In this document: positions 1-9,552 of the stretch, in pieces | Layout: each line of letters opens with the position of its first letter | How positions within the stretch are numbered: position 1 is the stretch's first letter | Source: Thermoplasmatota archaeon | GTDB lineage: Archaea > Thermoplasmatota > Thermoplasmata > Thermoplasmatales > Thermoplasmataceae | DNA: 54,183 bases | Direction of reading: 5' to 3' | Assembly (NCBI GenBank): GCA_023484805.1 | Contig: JAMDAM010000024.1 | Location: 1-54,183 of the forward strand | Program-made: the position numbers and the translations under genes | The notes under the pieces: model-generated | What the model was told of the DNA's origin: nothing | Databases searched by the model: none | The model's input: the letters and a program-made list of their open reading frames with translations, nothing else

Positions 1-3000
1 TAACTTCCCGCCGGGAGGTAAACAGGGCTTGAGGACAGATTGGCTGGAGTGCCGTTGACGGTTATCTCATAGTGACCACCGTTCACGCCCAGGGAATTCT
101 TCAAGGATATCGACCTAGCAGAAACATTCACAGGGGTAACGACCCTGTTCGCGATCAGGGAATACAGGTTCCAGGATGCTTCTGCGTTCCCGGAAACATT
201 TGAGTAGGTATACACCAGATAGTTCCCGAATGGAAGCGGTCCGCTAGCATTGACAGGTTTCCCTGTGGAATTGAATACCATGTAGTTGGTTGCATTTACT
301 TTCAGCGTGGCAAGCGGGGTAGAATTGATGTAGAAATGCTGAACTAATACGTTTGGAATGACAATTACCGGTTCAGAGAACTTCAGTGAGGAGGTTCCAT
401 TGCTTGCAGAGGCAATGTATATGCCAGGTACCACATCGGCAGAAATTGAATTCTCATTGCCTGAAAGATAGTATGTATTGGTTCCAGTCAGGGTCAGGTT
501 GACATTTCCCCTCAGGTCCAAGCTCTGGTTAATCAGTGAAAATGTAGCATTGATAACCAGTGGCGTCATGGTATAATTCAGCGTACTTCCAGTGATCTGG
601 ACGGTGGAGGAAGTATACAGAGCGCTCATTGAATTCATGCTGAGGTCAGACTTGCTCTGGTTTGTATAATAAAGCGTGGCAGTTCCTGAGCTTATGGCTC
701 CAAAATAAACAGGATTGCCTGATGAGTAAAGAACGGAAACGCCAGATCCTATATGAGTGCCCGTGCTTGATGACTCGTGCAGGGAAACCGTTTCCTGGTT
801 AGCGAATGTCAGGGCCGGTGCTATGTTCCTTGTTGAAACAAGATAAATGTTCTGGAATCCCACCTGGAAATTTCCCAGATAAGTCACAGCGGATGATACT
901 CCATAGAAGCCTTCTGGAAGCATTATGGTGTACGGCCCAGGAGATGAATAAGAATACTTGAGAAGAGTAGAGTTGCTCATTATCTCATAGTAGCCGCTGT
1001 AGGCAGAAACTCCTGGCAGGGACGCAGAAACAGTCAATGGATAAGAGAGGCTCATGACTGCGTTCACAGAGGTATCTGACTCAACGTTGATCGTCTTGGC
1101 CACAGAATAATTACCGCTGGATGCATATAATGTGTAAATTCCATATGGTACGTTTATGGAGAATTCATCATTGGTGTTCAGGGATGTCTTATACGCACTG
1201 GATACCTGTCCGTCTGGATAAAGGTATACAGTAGTTCCGGGGTTGGCATTAAAGATGTTTCCTGAGACTGTTCCGCTAAGAGATGCAGACAGGTTTGTGG
1301 TTGAATTCTTTCCCCAGTTTGAGAACGATATACTGGCGATGTTAGTCTGTGAACTCCCCTTGGTGGCGTATACGGAGTAGGTTCCTGGCTGTACCCATAA
1401 AGTAGCATGGCCTGCGGCATCGGTTACGTTTGAATACACTGTCGAACCGTCCACTGCTTTTACAGTATAGCCAGGTGTCAGCCCGGGGGCAGATGATGTG
1501 TTGACGAAGATACTGTCAAAGTAGACGGCGGCATCGTAGACAAAGTTTCCACCTATGGTGATGTTTGCCCGAAGTACATTCGGGTAATATGTTCCGTTCA
1601 CGAGCAGGGATTCCTGATAGTCGTAGGGCTGGATACCATTCAGGATGTAAGCACCATTCACAATAGGTACGGACAGGTTCGTATTGTATGTTGAATTTGT
1701 GAGGAAAACCGTGCCGGTCTGTATCTTCTTTGCGGTAAACTGCCCGGGCTTGGAAGCGTTCGCGAACGGCACATTCTGATATTCCATGAACGCTGTACCG
1801 GATATCTGTGAGCTCTTTATCTGGTAGTTATCCTGAATATAATAGTTAGGCATTCCAGTGGTTGAATTCAGAGACAGCGACAGTCTCTCCGCCTGTTGGT
1901 TCGAAACATAAACGGACTGTTCCTGGAGTATGTTCTTTCCATATAAATAAAGCGGGTTCATGGAACCCGTGCTGAATACAACAGTATCGTTGCCCGGTAC
2001 AGCAGTTATATTGTAATATCCATTGGCGTTAGTCTGTACCACACCGTGTGGTATTCCATACTGGTCGTAAACTGTGACATTGACACCCCCGATAGGCAGG
2101 CCGCCAGGGTTCGTAACTCTGCCAGTGATTATTGCGCCAGGGTAATAGGCTACAATGGGATCGCTGCTTCCAAGCATCTGTGAGGTTGACGGGAAAATCA
2201 CTGCGGTTCCGATGCCCTCCCTCAAGTAGGTGTAAGCCTGCTGCAGTGGGATATCCTGCCACGCACCGGGATGAGCAGCATAATCGGTATATGGATTCCA
2301 TGGGATCAGTTCATAGACGATCTCGAAGTTGCTCATGTCCCAGGCAGGCATTATTGTAAGGTTTGTCGTGCCGCTAACAAGCCCTGGTATTCCATTGGTA
2401 ACACCGACGGCGCTCCCTGGGAATCCTATCTGAAGGCGATATATTGTGGAGTTATAGAAGGCGGAAGTGTACTGAAGGTATTCATTTGTGACTGTGGCCG
2501 AGGTGGGTGTGTTCTGCAGGGTGTAAGTACCATTTGTTGTGTCAACTATGACGTTATAGAAATCGGTCGGAACAACACCGCCTCCTGCGGTTGAGTATGA
2601 GGGTGTATCCGTAAGGTAGGCGGGGGCATAGAAAGTACCGGTATTATTCACAGAAGATGGGAAGAGGGTGTGATCTGCCTGTATATATTTAATTGAATAT
2701 CCTGTCACCTGTTCAAGTGCGGAATAGGCATTAACAAGGGTATTCATGGAATATTTCGAGGCAAGCTGGCCCTTGATTAAGGCAAAATAGGCATTTGTGG
2801 GCCCTATGCTGTTTATATATTGCCCATAGATGGACGGATTTTTTAGTATCAGGGAGCTGTACGCTTCCGGGTTTACGTATATCTTTGCGAGGAATGAAGC
2901 CTCGGCAGGTCCAAAGTAATATGTAAGTACATTGTTGACGCCTGGCGCGAAACCATTCACGGACTTGTCGTACTCAACTTCAATGGTCCTGGCGATGAAA

Positions 3001-4865
3001 AGGGCCAAAATCTGGCTCTGATTTTGCGCCAGCAAGATCTGTCCCGCCACCTGATATCCCTGCTGGAAGTCATCGGCAACTGTAGGATGGAGACCCTGCT
3101 CCAGTTCCTGGAAACCGTAATCCCACCATGAAACGTAAGCAGGTTTGTCATTGATTGGCTGGTTAGTATCCTGGGTGGAAAGCCATGCAAAGGATTGCGC
3201 AAGAGGCTGCGATTTATTGTCTATTAGGCTGCCCGTAGCACCAACGTAGTAAAGGCTGCTAGCGGTGAAGTTAGGCGGCTGCAGTATGCCCGGGATCGCA
3301 TCATAAATTTCCTGGTTATATTTTGCTGCATTGTTAACGGGTATGGAGGAGGATATCACTCCGAGACCGGACGGAACGATGAGAAGTGCCACTATAATGA
3401 ATACAAATACGATGTGGACCCAGCTTATGTTCCCCTTAATGGCCTTTCTGACACTGGCAGAAGGAGCACCGCTTCTTCTTTTCAGATCATAGAGCTTCAC
3501 AAGGTGGGCGAAATACATCAGAAGTCCGGCGCCAAGTATTGCGTATGCCGGTGCAGCAGTTATGTTGAACCTTGCTGCCTCGAAGCTCATGTAAATTGAA
3601 ACAAGGGAAAACACTATGACGAAAAACATCGCGTCCTTTTTTTCCTTGAAGTACATGTATATGGCATAGGCTATCCCTCCCATGCCCAGTACAAACTCGA
3701 AAACACCAAAGCCGGAAATGTACTGACCAAGAGGTAATGAAGCAGCTTCTGCTATTGTCTGATATACCCTGGTCTTTATGAAATAGCCATCACCGCTGAT
3801 CAGGGTATTGAAACTTGACTTGTCGAATACGGCTAGCGCCGCGAGTAGAGCAGCTCCGAGTATGGCAATAACGGGAACGGAAATGATCCACGGTCTGCTC
3901 CTGATGGCCATGAACACAAATCCCATAAGTATGACAAGGATGCTCAGCAAAAGAACCGGCGTAAACCAAGTAGAATAGTTCCCTATTCCAATGTAATAAT
4001 AAGCTCCTAGGAGGAAACCAAGGAATACCGTAATCGCAGTGGCATACACAAGATAGTCGCTTGGTCTCTTGAGGAACAGGTTAATGATATACTGTACAAT
4101 CACATAGAGCAAAAGGATAACCACAGCATAGGCGTAACCCTGCCACGATAGCATCAGAGCCCCAAGCGAGGCCCCTGCAAAGAGAGCGTATATCGTCGCG
4201 AGGCGGTTCTGTTTATAGTAATTGTAGATAGAGGTGAGGACCCTGGTGGGTGGATACAATTTAACCACGATCTTACCCTTGTTCATTGTTACTATCGTTC
4301 GCTCAAAGAAATATATTGCAAAAAGGACAAAGAGAAGTTCAGGCGTGTGTATCCTGCCATCAGAGAGATAACCCGCGCTTATGTTACTCGGCATTAGGGT
4401 ATACAGGAGAGCGGCAACCATCCCACCCTTCTTTCCAAATACCTCCTTTCCAATTAGGTATACCGGTATTATGAGAAGGGCTCCAAAAAATGCATCGAGT
4501 TCCTCAAACGTAAGAAGAGCAGCACTCGTTATGTTCATGAATGGAGACATAACCACAGCTATGAAAACCACAAGCAGATGGAAAAACGGTGTCCTGGGGT
4601 TCACGGTTCCCACAGGGTAGTTTAGCGTCGGGTCGAAGCTCAGCCAGTGTCCGGTTTGTATAACGTGCAGAATACTGATCCAGTTGTAATAGGGATCACT
4701 TCCACCAGAGGTTGTGAAAAATCCACCCTGAAAAGTTACTGACCAAGCGAAATAATTTGCAAGGAATAGGTAAAATCCAACCAGAACTGTGAGTACCACA
4801 ACTTCCGGATATTTCCTGAAAAATCCCTGATTCCCTGCAGAGCTGTCCCTGTAAGATAATTCCAT
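1..4865 (-). CDS. aglB: AglB/STT3-type oligosaccharyltransferase with a very long extracellular C-terminus (partial)
   Basis: This is the membrane enzyme that moves a lipid-linked glycan onto Asn of secreted proteins. The frame is open from an ATG at 4865 to the left edge, at least 1,621 codons, and the C-terminus is outside the window. Residues 1-480 are mostly membrane segments. An acidic loop motif GGSDPYYNW lies near residue 56, and the STT3 signature SWWDYG lies near residue 578. From about residue 913 (ITGRV, then VNVTVYDQYG) a carboxypeptidase-regulatory-like beta domain begins, followed by some 700 residues of Ser/Thr/Asn-rich beta-type sequence with many N-x-S/T sites. Archaeal AglB proteins are usually about 800-1,000 residues, so the tail is unusually long. 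The STT3 assignment is firm; the role of the tail is unknown. It may help to hold substrates or anchor the protein at the surface of a wall-less cell. Confidence 0.9.
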   Translation of the reverse strand, partial: MELSYRDSSAGNQGFFRKYPEVVVLTVLVGFYLFLANYFAWSVTFQGGFFTTSGGSDPYYNWISILHVIQTGHWLSFDPTLNYPVGTVNPRTPFFHLLVVFIAVVMSPFMNITSAALLTFEELDAFFGALLIIPVYLIGKEVFGKKGGMVAALLYTLMPSNISAGYLSDGRIHTPELLFVLFAIYFFERTIVTMNKGKIVVKLYPPTRVLTSIYNYYKQNRLATIYALFAGASLGALMLSWQGYAYAVVILLLYVIVQYIINLFLKRPSDYLVYATAITVFLGFLLGAYYYIGIGNYSTWFTPVLLLSILVILMGFVFMAIRSRPWIISVPVIAILGAALLAALAVFDKSSFNTLISGDGYFIKTRVYQTIAEAASLPLGQYISGFGVFEFVLGMGGIAYAIYMYFKEKKDAMFFVIVFSLVSIYMSFEAARFNITAAPAYAILGAGLLMYFAHLVKLYDLKRRSGAPSASVRKAIKGNISWVHIVFVFIIVALLIVPSGLGVISSSIPVNNAAKYNQEIYDAIPGILQPPNFTASSLYYVGATGSLIDNKSQPLAQSFAWLSTQDTNQPINDKPAYVSWWDYGFQELEQGLHPTVADDFQQGYQVAGQILLAQNQSQILALFIARTIEVEYDKSVNGFAPGVNNVLTYYFGPAEASFLAKIYVNPEAYSSLILKNPSIYGQYINSIGPTNAYFALIKGQLASKYSMNTLVNAYSALEQVTGYSIKYIQADHTLFPSSVNNTGTFYAPAYLTDTPSYSTAGGGVVPTDFYNVIVDTTNGTYTLQNTPTSATVTNEYLQYTSAFYNSTIYRLQIGFPGSAVGVTNGIPGLVSGTTNLTIMPAWDMSNFEIVYELIPWNPYTDYAAHPGAWQDIPLQQAYTYLREGIGTAVIFPSTSQMLGSSDPIVAYYPGAIITGRVTNPGGLPIGGVNVTVYDQYGIPHGVVQTNANGYYNITAVPGNDTVVFSTGSMNPLYLYGKNILQEQSVYVSNQQAERLSLSLNSTTGMPNYYIQDNYQIKSSQISGTAFMEYQNVPFANASKPGQFTAKKIQTGTVFLTNSTYNTNLSVPIVNGAYILNGIQPYDYQESLLVNGTYYPNVLRANITIGGNFVYDAAVYFDSIFVNTSSAPGLTPGYTVKAVDGSTVYSNVTDAAGHATLWVQPGTYSVYATKGSSQTNIASISFSNWGKNSTTNLSASLSGTVSGNIFNANPGTTVYLYPDGQVSSAYKTSLNTNDEFSINVPYGIYTLYASSGNYSVAKTINVESDTSVNAVMSLSYPLTVSASLPGVSAYSGYYEIMSNSTLLKYSYSSPGPYTIMLPEGFYGVSSAVTYLGNFQVGFQNIYLVSTRNIAPALTFANQETVSLHESSSTGTHIGSGVSVLYSSGNPVYFGAISSGTATLYYTNQSKSDLSMNSMSALYTSSTVQITGSTLNYTMTPLVINATFSLINQSLDLRGNVNLTLTGTNTYYLSGNENSISADVVPGIYIASASNGTSSLKFSEPVIVIPNVLVQHFYINSTPLATLKVNATNYMVFNSTGKPVNASGPLPFGNYLVYTYSNVSGNAEASWNLYSLIANRVVTPVNVSARSISLKNSLGVNGGHYEITVNGTPANLSSSPVYLPAGS

Positions 4866-4947
4866 CTAAACGCTACCTAAGGTGCTCTAATGGAATCTTC
4901 ATATAAAAAACTAATCGAGAGTTCATTCTGGCATAATTGCAATGAAA

Positions 4948-5424
4948 TCATCCGAGCAGGATCATCTCTTCGCTATCGCTGTCATATTCAATAAGGCGGG
5001 AGTATCGACCCCAGTTGATGATCAGCCCAAAGGTCTTATCATTGTCATCGGAAGGGAAAACGTTCGATATAAATTCATACAGGTCCTCCCTGGAAATTCT
5101 TCTCTCCCCACTCTTACGGTATAAGTCCATAAGTGAACTGAAAGGTTCAATCTGCTGAAGCTGTTCCCTCAGAATATCTCTCCTCTCATTTATGTCAGAT
5201 TTAAGGAACTTTCTCCCAAGATCAGTGAGTTTAACGTCTCCGCTGGACACATCAATCAACCCCAAGGCTTCTGCGTCTTCAAGCAGGTTCAGGAGAGTGG
5301 TCCGTTCCTCATCAAGTATGTCGTCAAGCTCGGCGATGTCAACCGATCTATCCTCATCTTCCAGTATCTCCAGAAGACCTATAAGGTCCCCTGTATTTTT
5401 TGTTTCAAGGTTATGCATATCCAA
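4948..5424 (-). CDS. Stand-alone AAA_assoc_C (winged-helix-like) protein
   Basis: A 158-residue soluble acidic protein. It resembles the AAA-associated C-terminal domain (PF09821 type) normally attached to ATPase subunits of nitrate/sulfonate/bicarbonate-type ABC transporters. Here there is no ATPase domain. Residues 25-75 read as a winged helix (VDIAELDDILDEERTTLLN, then GLIDVSSGDVKLTDLGRKFL). Residues 85-158 are a second alpha/beta half containing SREDLYEFISNVFP. The first codon is TTG; an ATG two codons later (5418) is an equally good start. It lies 43 bp downstream of the permease on the same strand, so the two are probably co-transcribed. It may act as a small regulatory or DNA-binding partner of the permease; this is inferred from position only. 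Confidence 0.7.
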   Translation of the reverse strand: MDMHNLETKNTGDLIGLLEILEDEDRSVDIAELDDILDEERTTLLNLLEDAEALGLIDVSSGDVKLTDLGRKFLKSDINERRDILREQLQQIEPFSSLMDLYRKSGERRISREDLYEFISNVFPSDDNDKTFGLIINWGRYSRLIEYDSDSEEMILLG

Positions 5425-5467
5425 TATTCCTATGTTAATGGGATGTTAGTTTTAATAATTTCCTTTT

Positions 5468-6814
5468 TTAGCTGACGTTAAACTCAATGGCATTGTAAAA
5501 TTGCTTGCTTGATCTAGCTTGGAAAAGAGCCAGAACAATAAAAAACAGGATAAGAATGTACATGTACACAATATCTGGGAATTGCGACAGGAAGCCACTC
5601 ACAGAAACGATGAATACAGTGACGAGGAATATCAGGGATGCAACTGGCAGTATCATTGCGAAAAGTATGCTGCCTTTCTGCCTTATCAGGGCGGCATTGG
5701 AAAACGAATGAACCGTTATGAAAAATAGCCCTGCAAGGCTTGACATATAAACAAAGGAAACATAGGAACCATATATCACACTCAGAATGCCTGTAGTTAA
5801 AAGAACTGTGAGCAAGACCGCCAGGAATCTCATACCGCCTTTCTCCGGTCCTGACCAGCGAAAGATGTGATCAGAAAACATCTTCCTCAGGGATCGCAGA
5901 AGCGCATTCAGGTAAGAGACAGAAAGGTTCATGGCGCTCAGTACGAGGAAAACAACGGCTGGAAGGAGCATCACAAAGCCAAATTTCTGCTGTACATACA
6001 AGAGCAATGCTGCGGGGTTCGCAACATATGAAGCAAGTCCGTTTCCGAGGAATGATACTGCGGCAAATGAGGCTATTATCATAACAAGGCCGGCAATAAG
6101 GAATGAAAGCGCAAGTCCAGTGGCAGGAGTTCGCTTAGGGTCCCTGCTGTCCTCGGATAGGAATATGGACGATCCGCTCCCAGAAAAAGCGAGTATACCG
6201 AATATAACGCCTGTGAAAAAATTTCCGTTGGGTATAAAGGTGGGGAAAATCACAGATGATTGCGAAAATGGCTTGAGGATCATAAAGAAGCTGATTAACA
6301 GGATAAATGCAGCCTCGGCTGTACCAGCGATCAAAGTGAATCTTAATGATTTCCTTAGCCCGAGCAAGACTATTCCAAATACAATGGAGATAAACAGCAG
6401 GCTGAAAATCATGGTCACTATCATGCCGGTGGCATTGTCAAAGTCATTCAGGGCAGTGTATATAAAGTACCCTCCAAAACTGCCTATTGCAATGAGTACA
6501 ACCACTGAGTAAGCAAGGTAATTCAAAGCGATGAACAATCCGGGAAGCTTCCCGAGCACCTTTCCAGTATACGAGTAATATCCTCCGTTGGTTGAGTACC
6601 TCCTTGAAAGCTGGTAAGTGGTATTTATGGTTGTGAATGAAATCAGGAAGGAAATTATAACTGCATAGGGGAGGCCATTTCCTGCAAAAAGGGCAATAAG
6701 AGGGAATACAGCAATAAGATCAAGCATTGGACCAATTGATGTGAAGGACTGCATCACGCTATGTCCAAGGCCAATGGGTTTATCTGGCACGGGGGCATGA
6801 TAATTTTCACGCAT
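5468..6814 (-). CDS. APC-superfamily amino acid/polyamine permease
   Basis: A 448-residue integral membrane protein with about 12 hydrophobic segments. The N-terminus carries the APC layout: a short cytoplasmic end, then HSVMQSFTSIGPMLDLIAVFP and a Gly-rich second helix. SRRYSTNGGYYSY after helix 2 matches the conserved loop of APC amino acid permeases. The substrate cannot be read from the sequence. The ATG at 6814 directly follows an A/T-rich stretch, so a leaderless GTG at 6790 is an alternative start. It is divergent, by 44 bp, from a regulator with a substrate-binding-like domain (6859) and is followed by an AAA_assoc_C protein, so it is probably the target of that regulator. Confidence 0.85.
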   Translation of the reverse strand: MRENYHAPVPDKPIGLGHSVMQSFTSIGPMLDLIAVFPLIALFAGNGLPYAVIISFLISFTTINTTYQLSRRYSTNGGYYSYTGKVLGKLPGLFIALNYLAYSVVVLIAIGSFGGYFIYTALNDFDNATGMIVTMIFSLLFISIVFGIVLLGLRKSLRFTLIAGTAEAAFILLISFFMILKPFSQSSVIFPTFIPNGNFFTGVIFGILAFSGSGSSIFLSEDSRDPKRTPATGLALSFLIAGLVMIIASFAAVSFLGNGLASYVANPAALLLYVQQKFGFVMLLPAVVFLVLSAMNLSVSYLNALLRSLRKMFSDHIFRWSGPEKGGMRFLAVLLTVLLTTGILSVIYGSYVSFVYMSSLAGLFFITVHSFSNAALIRQKGSILFAMILPVASLIFLVTVFIVSVSGFLSQFPDIVYMYILILFFIVLALFQARSSKQFYNAIEFNVS

Positions 6815-6841
6815 ATAATTTTAAGCTTGAAAACATAATTG
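6812..6841. promoter_or_regulatory. Divergent promoter with imperfect dyad
   Basis: The 44-bp gap between permease and regulator is A/T rich. It contains an imperfect dyad centred on AAGCTT (6823-6828) flanked by T-tract and A-tract arms. A TATA-like stretch (CATATAATTTTAA, 6812-6824) is placed to serve the rightward regulator. The symmetry is imperfect, so operator function is a guess. Confidence 0.3.
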
Positions 6842-6858
6842 TAACCTGAGGAAATAGA

Positions 6859-7875
6859 ATGGGGGATGTGGATCTCAGAACGATAATATTGGCTGATCTT
6901 CTCAAGCGAAAGGAGGCCGGAATATTGCAGAGCGAGATAGAGTCGGAATTTGGGTTTTCCCGTGCCCATGTCTCAGAGACGCTCTCTTTACTCATGAATG
7001 AAGGCAAGGTTCTGGAGAGGAAGGAGGGAAGGCTGTTGAAGAGGGTGTGGCTGGCAGAATATTTTCCCTACCCGATTGATGGTGTCATCAGGGTTTCAAT
7101 GCTTCCGTCCAGTGAATACGTGCCATTCCTTTCCTCAGCCATCGCTGTCTGCCGTTCCCGGAACATGACGGTGAAGGTGCGAATTCTAAAATCTCCTGCA
7201 GATGTAATGGACAGCCTTCTGTCTGGCAGCAGTGATATAGTACTTGCCCCCTTTTATTCCCAGATTATATATTCAATTGTTACCAGAAAGATCAAGCTGC
7301 TTTCCGCCATCGCTTCCGGTGGGTCTTCCATATTTTCAAGAGGAAGTGATGAGTCAGGTATACTGGGGACGTCGGACACGTCCACCATGATAATTTTGTC
7401 ACGCTACTTCCGGGAATCTCTCGGAAACGATGTGAATATCTACGAAGACCCGAATGATGCGATCAATGCATTTGAAAGCGGAAAATTCACCTACCTCACG
7501 ATTTGGGAACCCTACTGTTCCATACTTAGGCATAGAGGGACATACAGGGAGATACTGAAATACAATCAGGTGCTTGGGGATAACCCATGCTGCGTTTCTT
7601 CCTGCAGGGCTGATTCTTCTGAAAAAGCAAGAATCCTTTACATGGAAATAGCAGAGGATTACGCCAGGCTTATATTGCAGGGCATAAATCACAGCAGGAT
7701 GAGGGAGGCAACCGATCTGCTGGCTTCGGAAACAGGCGTCGGTCCGGAACTGATACTGGAGTCTCTCGAAAATTACAGTTTTGACGCAAGGATGGATGAA
7801 GGCACAGTTTTGAGGTACATGGATATCCTGAAGATTCCCGTTTCAATCAGGAGCATTCAGGATATGATTCCCTAG
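6859..7875 (+). CDS. HTH regulator with NMT1/SsuA-like ligand-binding domain
   Basis: A 338-residue soluble protein with no signal peptide. Residues 1-70 form a winged helix (LADLLKRKEAGILQSEIESEFGF, then SRAHVSETLSLLMNEGKVLE). Residues 77-330 resemble a type 2 periplasmic-binding fold of the NMT1/THI5/SsuA group: VIRVSMLPSSEYVPF, then MDSLLSGSSDIVLAPFY, then AINAFESGKFTYLTIWEPY. Such domains normally sit outside the cell and feed ABC importers; here one is fused to a DNA-binding domain, so it likely senses a small nitrogen, sulfur or pyrimidine-like ligand in the cytoplasm. The ATG is preceded by CTGAGGAAA. It probably controls the divergent permease. The ligand is unknown. Confidence 0.75.
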   Translation: MGDVDLRTIILADLLKRKEAGILQSEIESEFGFSRAHVSETLSLLMNEGKVLERKEGRLLKRVWLAEYFPYPIDGVIRVSMLPSSEYVPFLSSAIAVCRSRNMTVKVRILKSPADVMDSLLSGSSDIVLAPFYSQIIYSIVTRKIKLLSAIASGGSSIFSRGSDESGILGTSDTSTMIILSRYFRESLGNDVNIYEDPNDAINAFESGKFTYLTIWEPYCSILRHRGTYREILKYNQVLGDNPCCVSSCRADSSEKARILYMEIAEDYARLILQGINHSRMREATDLLASETGVGPELILESLENYSFDARMDEGTVLRYMDILKIPVSIRSIQDMIP

Positions 7876-7879
7876 GACA

Positions 7880-9508
7880 TTATTGTGAGACCTGCAGAAG
7901 GGCAGAAATATCAATCTCACCCAGCGAAATTGGGTCCGTTATCCCGAATAACTCCAGCAGGGCCGGATGCATTTCGCCAATGAACCCGATGTTTCTACCA
8001 TCGAGATAGATACTGCCGCAACGCCCGCTAACAAGTCCGTCCTCGTCATTCCTGTTAATGACAGGTCTGCTTGGCGTAAACCTGCCGACAAGATATTCAA
8101 GCACCTGCTTTACTGCGGAGAACGGCGCTTTCGTATCGTGGATCATGAAGCAAAGATGGGTCTTCTGGTTTCCATATTCAATTATGTCCCCTATCTCAAA
8201 GATTTTCTGGGGCATGGCACGCCTCCTGTTCTGTTTTATGATCTCCAGCATGTTCACATACAGCCTGTCCCTAACCACGGAAAAATCAGAGCTTTTGGGG
8301 TTGAAGAGCGTAACATCCCCCCTGTATGCCAGGAATGAGAACGGAAGCTGCGACCCGACGACAAAGCTTTTCACTTCCTGGTAACCGGATCCGATGAGAA
8401 GCTGGCTGGCAGTTTCTATGACATCGTCGTCCTGGTGTGCTATCCCATGGGTCTGCGGCATTATGGGAGTAAATGGAATCTGGTCATATCCCAAGCCCTT
8501 TGCAACATCTTCAATGACATCTACCGCCCCCATGACATCAATCCTGTTACCGGGGATGGTTACGACGTACCCATTATAGGATGGGGTTGCAACATACCCC
8601 ATCTTTCTGAGAGAATCTGAGATGGATTCTTCGTTTGACTCGAAGCCAAGGACGTTCAGTATGTCATCATACGAGAATTTTATTTCCCGGCCATTTTCTG
8701 ACATAAGTTCAGGAATTATTTTCTTCTCCAGACCATGGTGTCTTGGTATGGAAACGGAGTAACCCATTGCCTGCAGTTCATAGGCCATAAGGAAGAATAC
8801 ATGAAAAACAGCCACTCTGTCAGTTCCCTCGATATCAACAAAGAGTCTTGTTGAATTCTCGGTCAACCTTGTGCTGAAGCTATTTGAAATAGGCGGGACT
8901 GACATCACATTTCCGCCAGCGTCCTCAATCACATTCACACGGTCAGCTGATGGAAGCAGGGAACTGTATTTCTTTCCGAGGGGATGCCCGCTGATCAGAT
9001 CAAAAGCAGTACCGTCAAAGTCACCGTCGAAGGTCTTAATTGATACAGATTGGGAGTCCTTGAGTAAATAGGAGACGGAAGTGCAACTGTTACTAATGGA
9101 GTGTATCCCTATTGAGGCAGATTGCCTCTCCCTGCCAATGGTATCGTGCAGCCTCTCCTGGTATTCAATAATGCGCGGCAATTTTTCGCCTAGGGCGCCA
9201 CCAGTAGCCAGGAGAGAAAGAAAGTAAGGTCTGATGCTCAGGGCATCCTTCTCGATGTGTACATCAAAGTCAGATTCCTGAAGATCGATAGTATCGGAAA
9301 TCGAAGCCGAGTCGAAGATTTCCATGGATCGGTTGAGGGAATAAAACGAGTAAAGGTCTGGGCGGTCAGGGTTAAACTCCACCTTGACCGTCCCGTCATC
9401 CATTTCCACAGAGAAGCCGATAACAGACGCAAAACGCTGAAGGCGAGGGATAAAATCATTTCCGAAGGTTCTGTTGAGAAATTCAGTGTTGTCCCTGATG
9501 ACTACCAT
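7880..9508 (-). CDS. pheT: Phenylalanyl-tRNA synthetase beta subunit
   Basis: The beta subunit of the tetrameric enzyme that charges tRNA-Phe. It is 542 residues, the usual length of archaeal PheT. VEFNPDRPDLYSFYSLNRSM near the N-terminus and the B5-type region AVDVIEDVAKGLGYDQIPF are characteristic. The C-terminal core contains VRDRLYVNMLEIIKQN and IFEIGDI. The pheS gene is not in the window. The ATG at 9508 lies about 25 nt from a TATA-like box, so the message is probably leaderless. The C-terminus converges on the regulator gene ending at 7875, 4 bp away. Confidence 0.95.
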   Translation of the reverse strand: MVVIRDNTEFLNRTFGNDFIPRLQRFASVIGFSVEMDDGTVKVEFNPDRPDLYSFYSLNRSMEIFDSASISDTIDLQESDFDVHIEKDALSIRPYFLSLLATGGALGEKLPRIIEYQERLHDTIGRERQSASIGIHSISNSCTSVSYLLKDSQSVSIKTFDGDFDGTAFDLISGHPLGKKYSSLLPSADRVNVIEDAGGNVMSVPPISNSFSTRLTENSTRLFVDIEGTDRVAVFHVFFLMAYELQAMGYSVSIPRHHGLEKKIIPELMSENGREIKFSYDDILNVLGFESNEESISDSLRKMGYVATPSYNGYVVTIPGNRIDVMGAVDVIEDVAKGLGYDQIPFTPIMPQTHGIAHQDDDVIETASQLLIGSGYQEVKSFVVGSQLPFSFLAYRGDVTLFNPKSSDFSVVRDRLYVNMLEIIKQNRRRAMPQKIFEIGDIIEYGNQKTHLCFMIHDTKAPFSAVKQVLEYLVGRFTPSRPVINRNDEDGLVSGRCGSIYLDGRNIGFIGEMHPALLELFGITDPISLGEIDISALLQVSQ

Positions 9509-9528
9509 TCAGTGTGACAGATTGATGA

Positions 9529-9540
9529 TATATATTTAAA
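9529..9540 (-). promoter_or_regulatory. TATA-like box of pheT
   Basis: On the minus strand this reads TTTAAATATATA, centred about 26 nt before the pheT ATG. That is the spacing expected for a leaderless archaeal transcript. Confidence 0.5.
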
Positions 9541-9552
9541 AGTCTTGCAGAT

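Noticed and set aside
5931-6512. 193-codon frame opposite the APC permease
   Set aside because: Antisense to a clear membrane-protein gene; composition is that of a reversed permease and no family features are seen.
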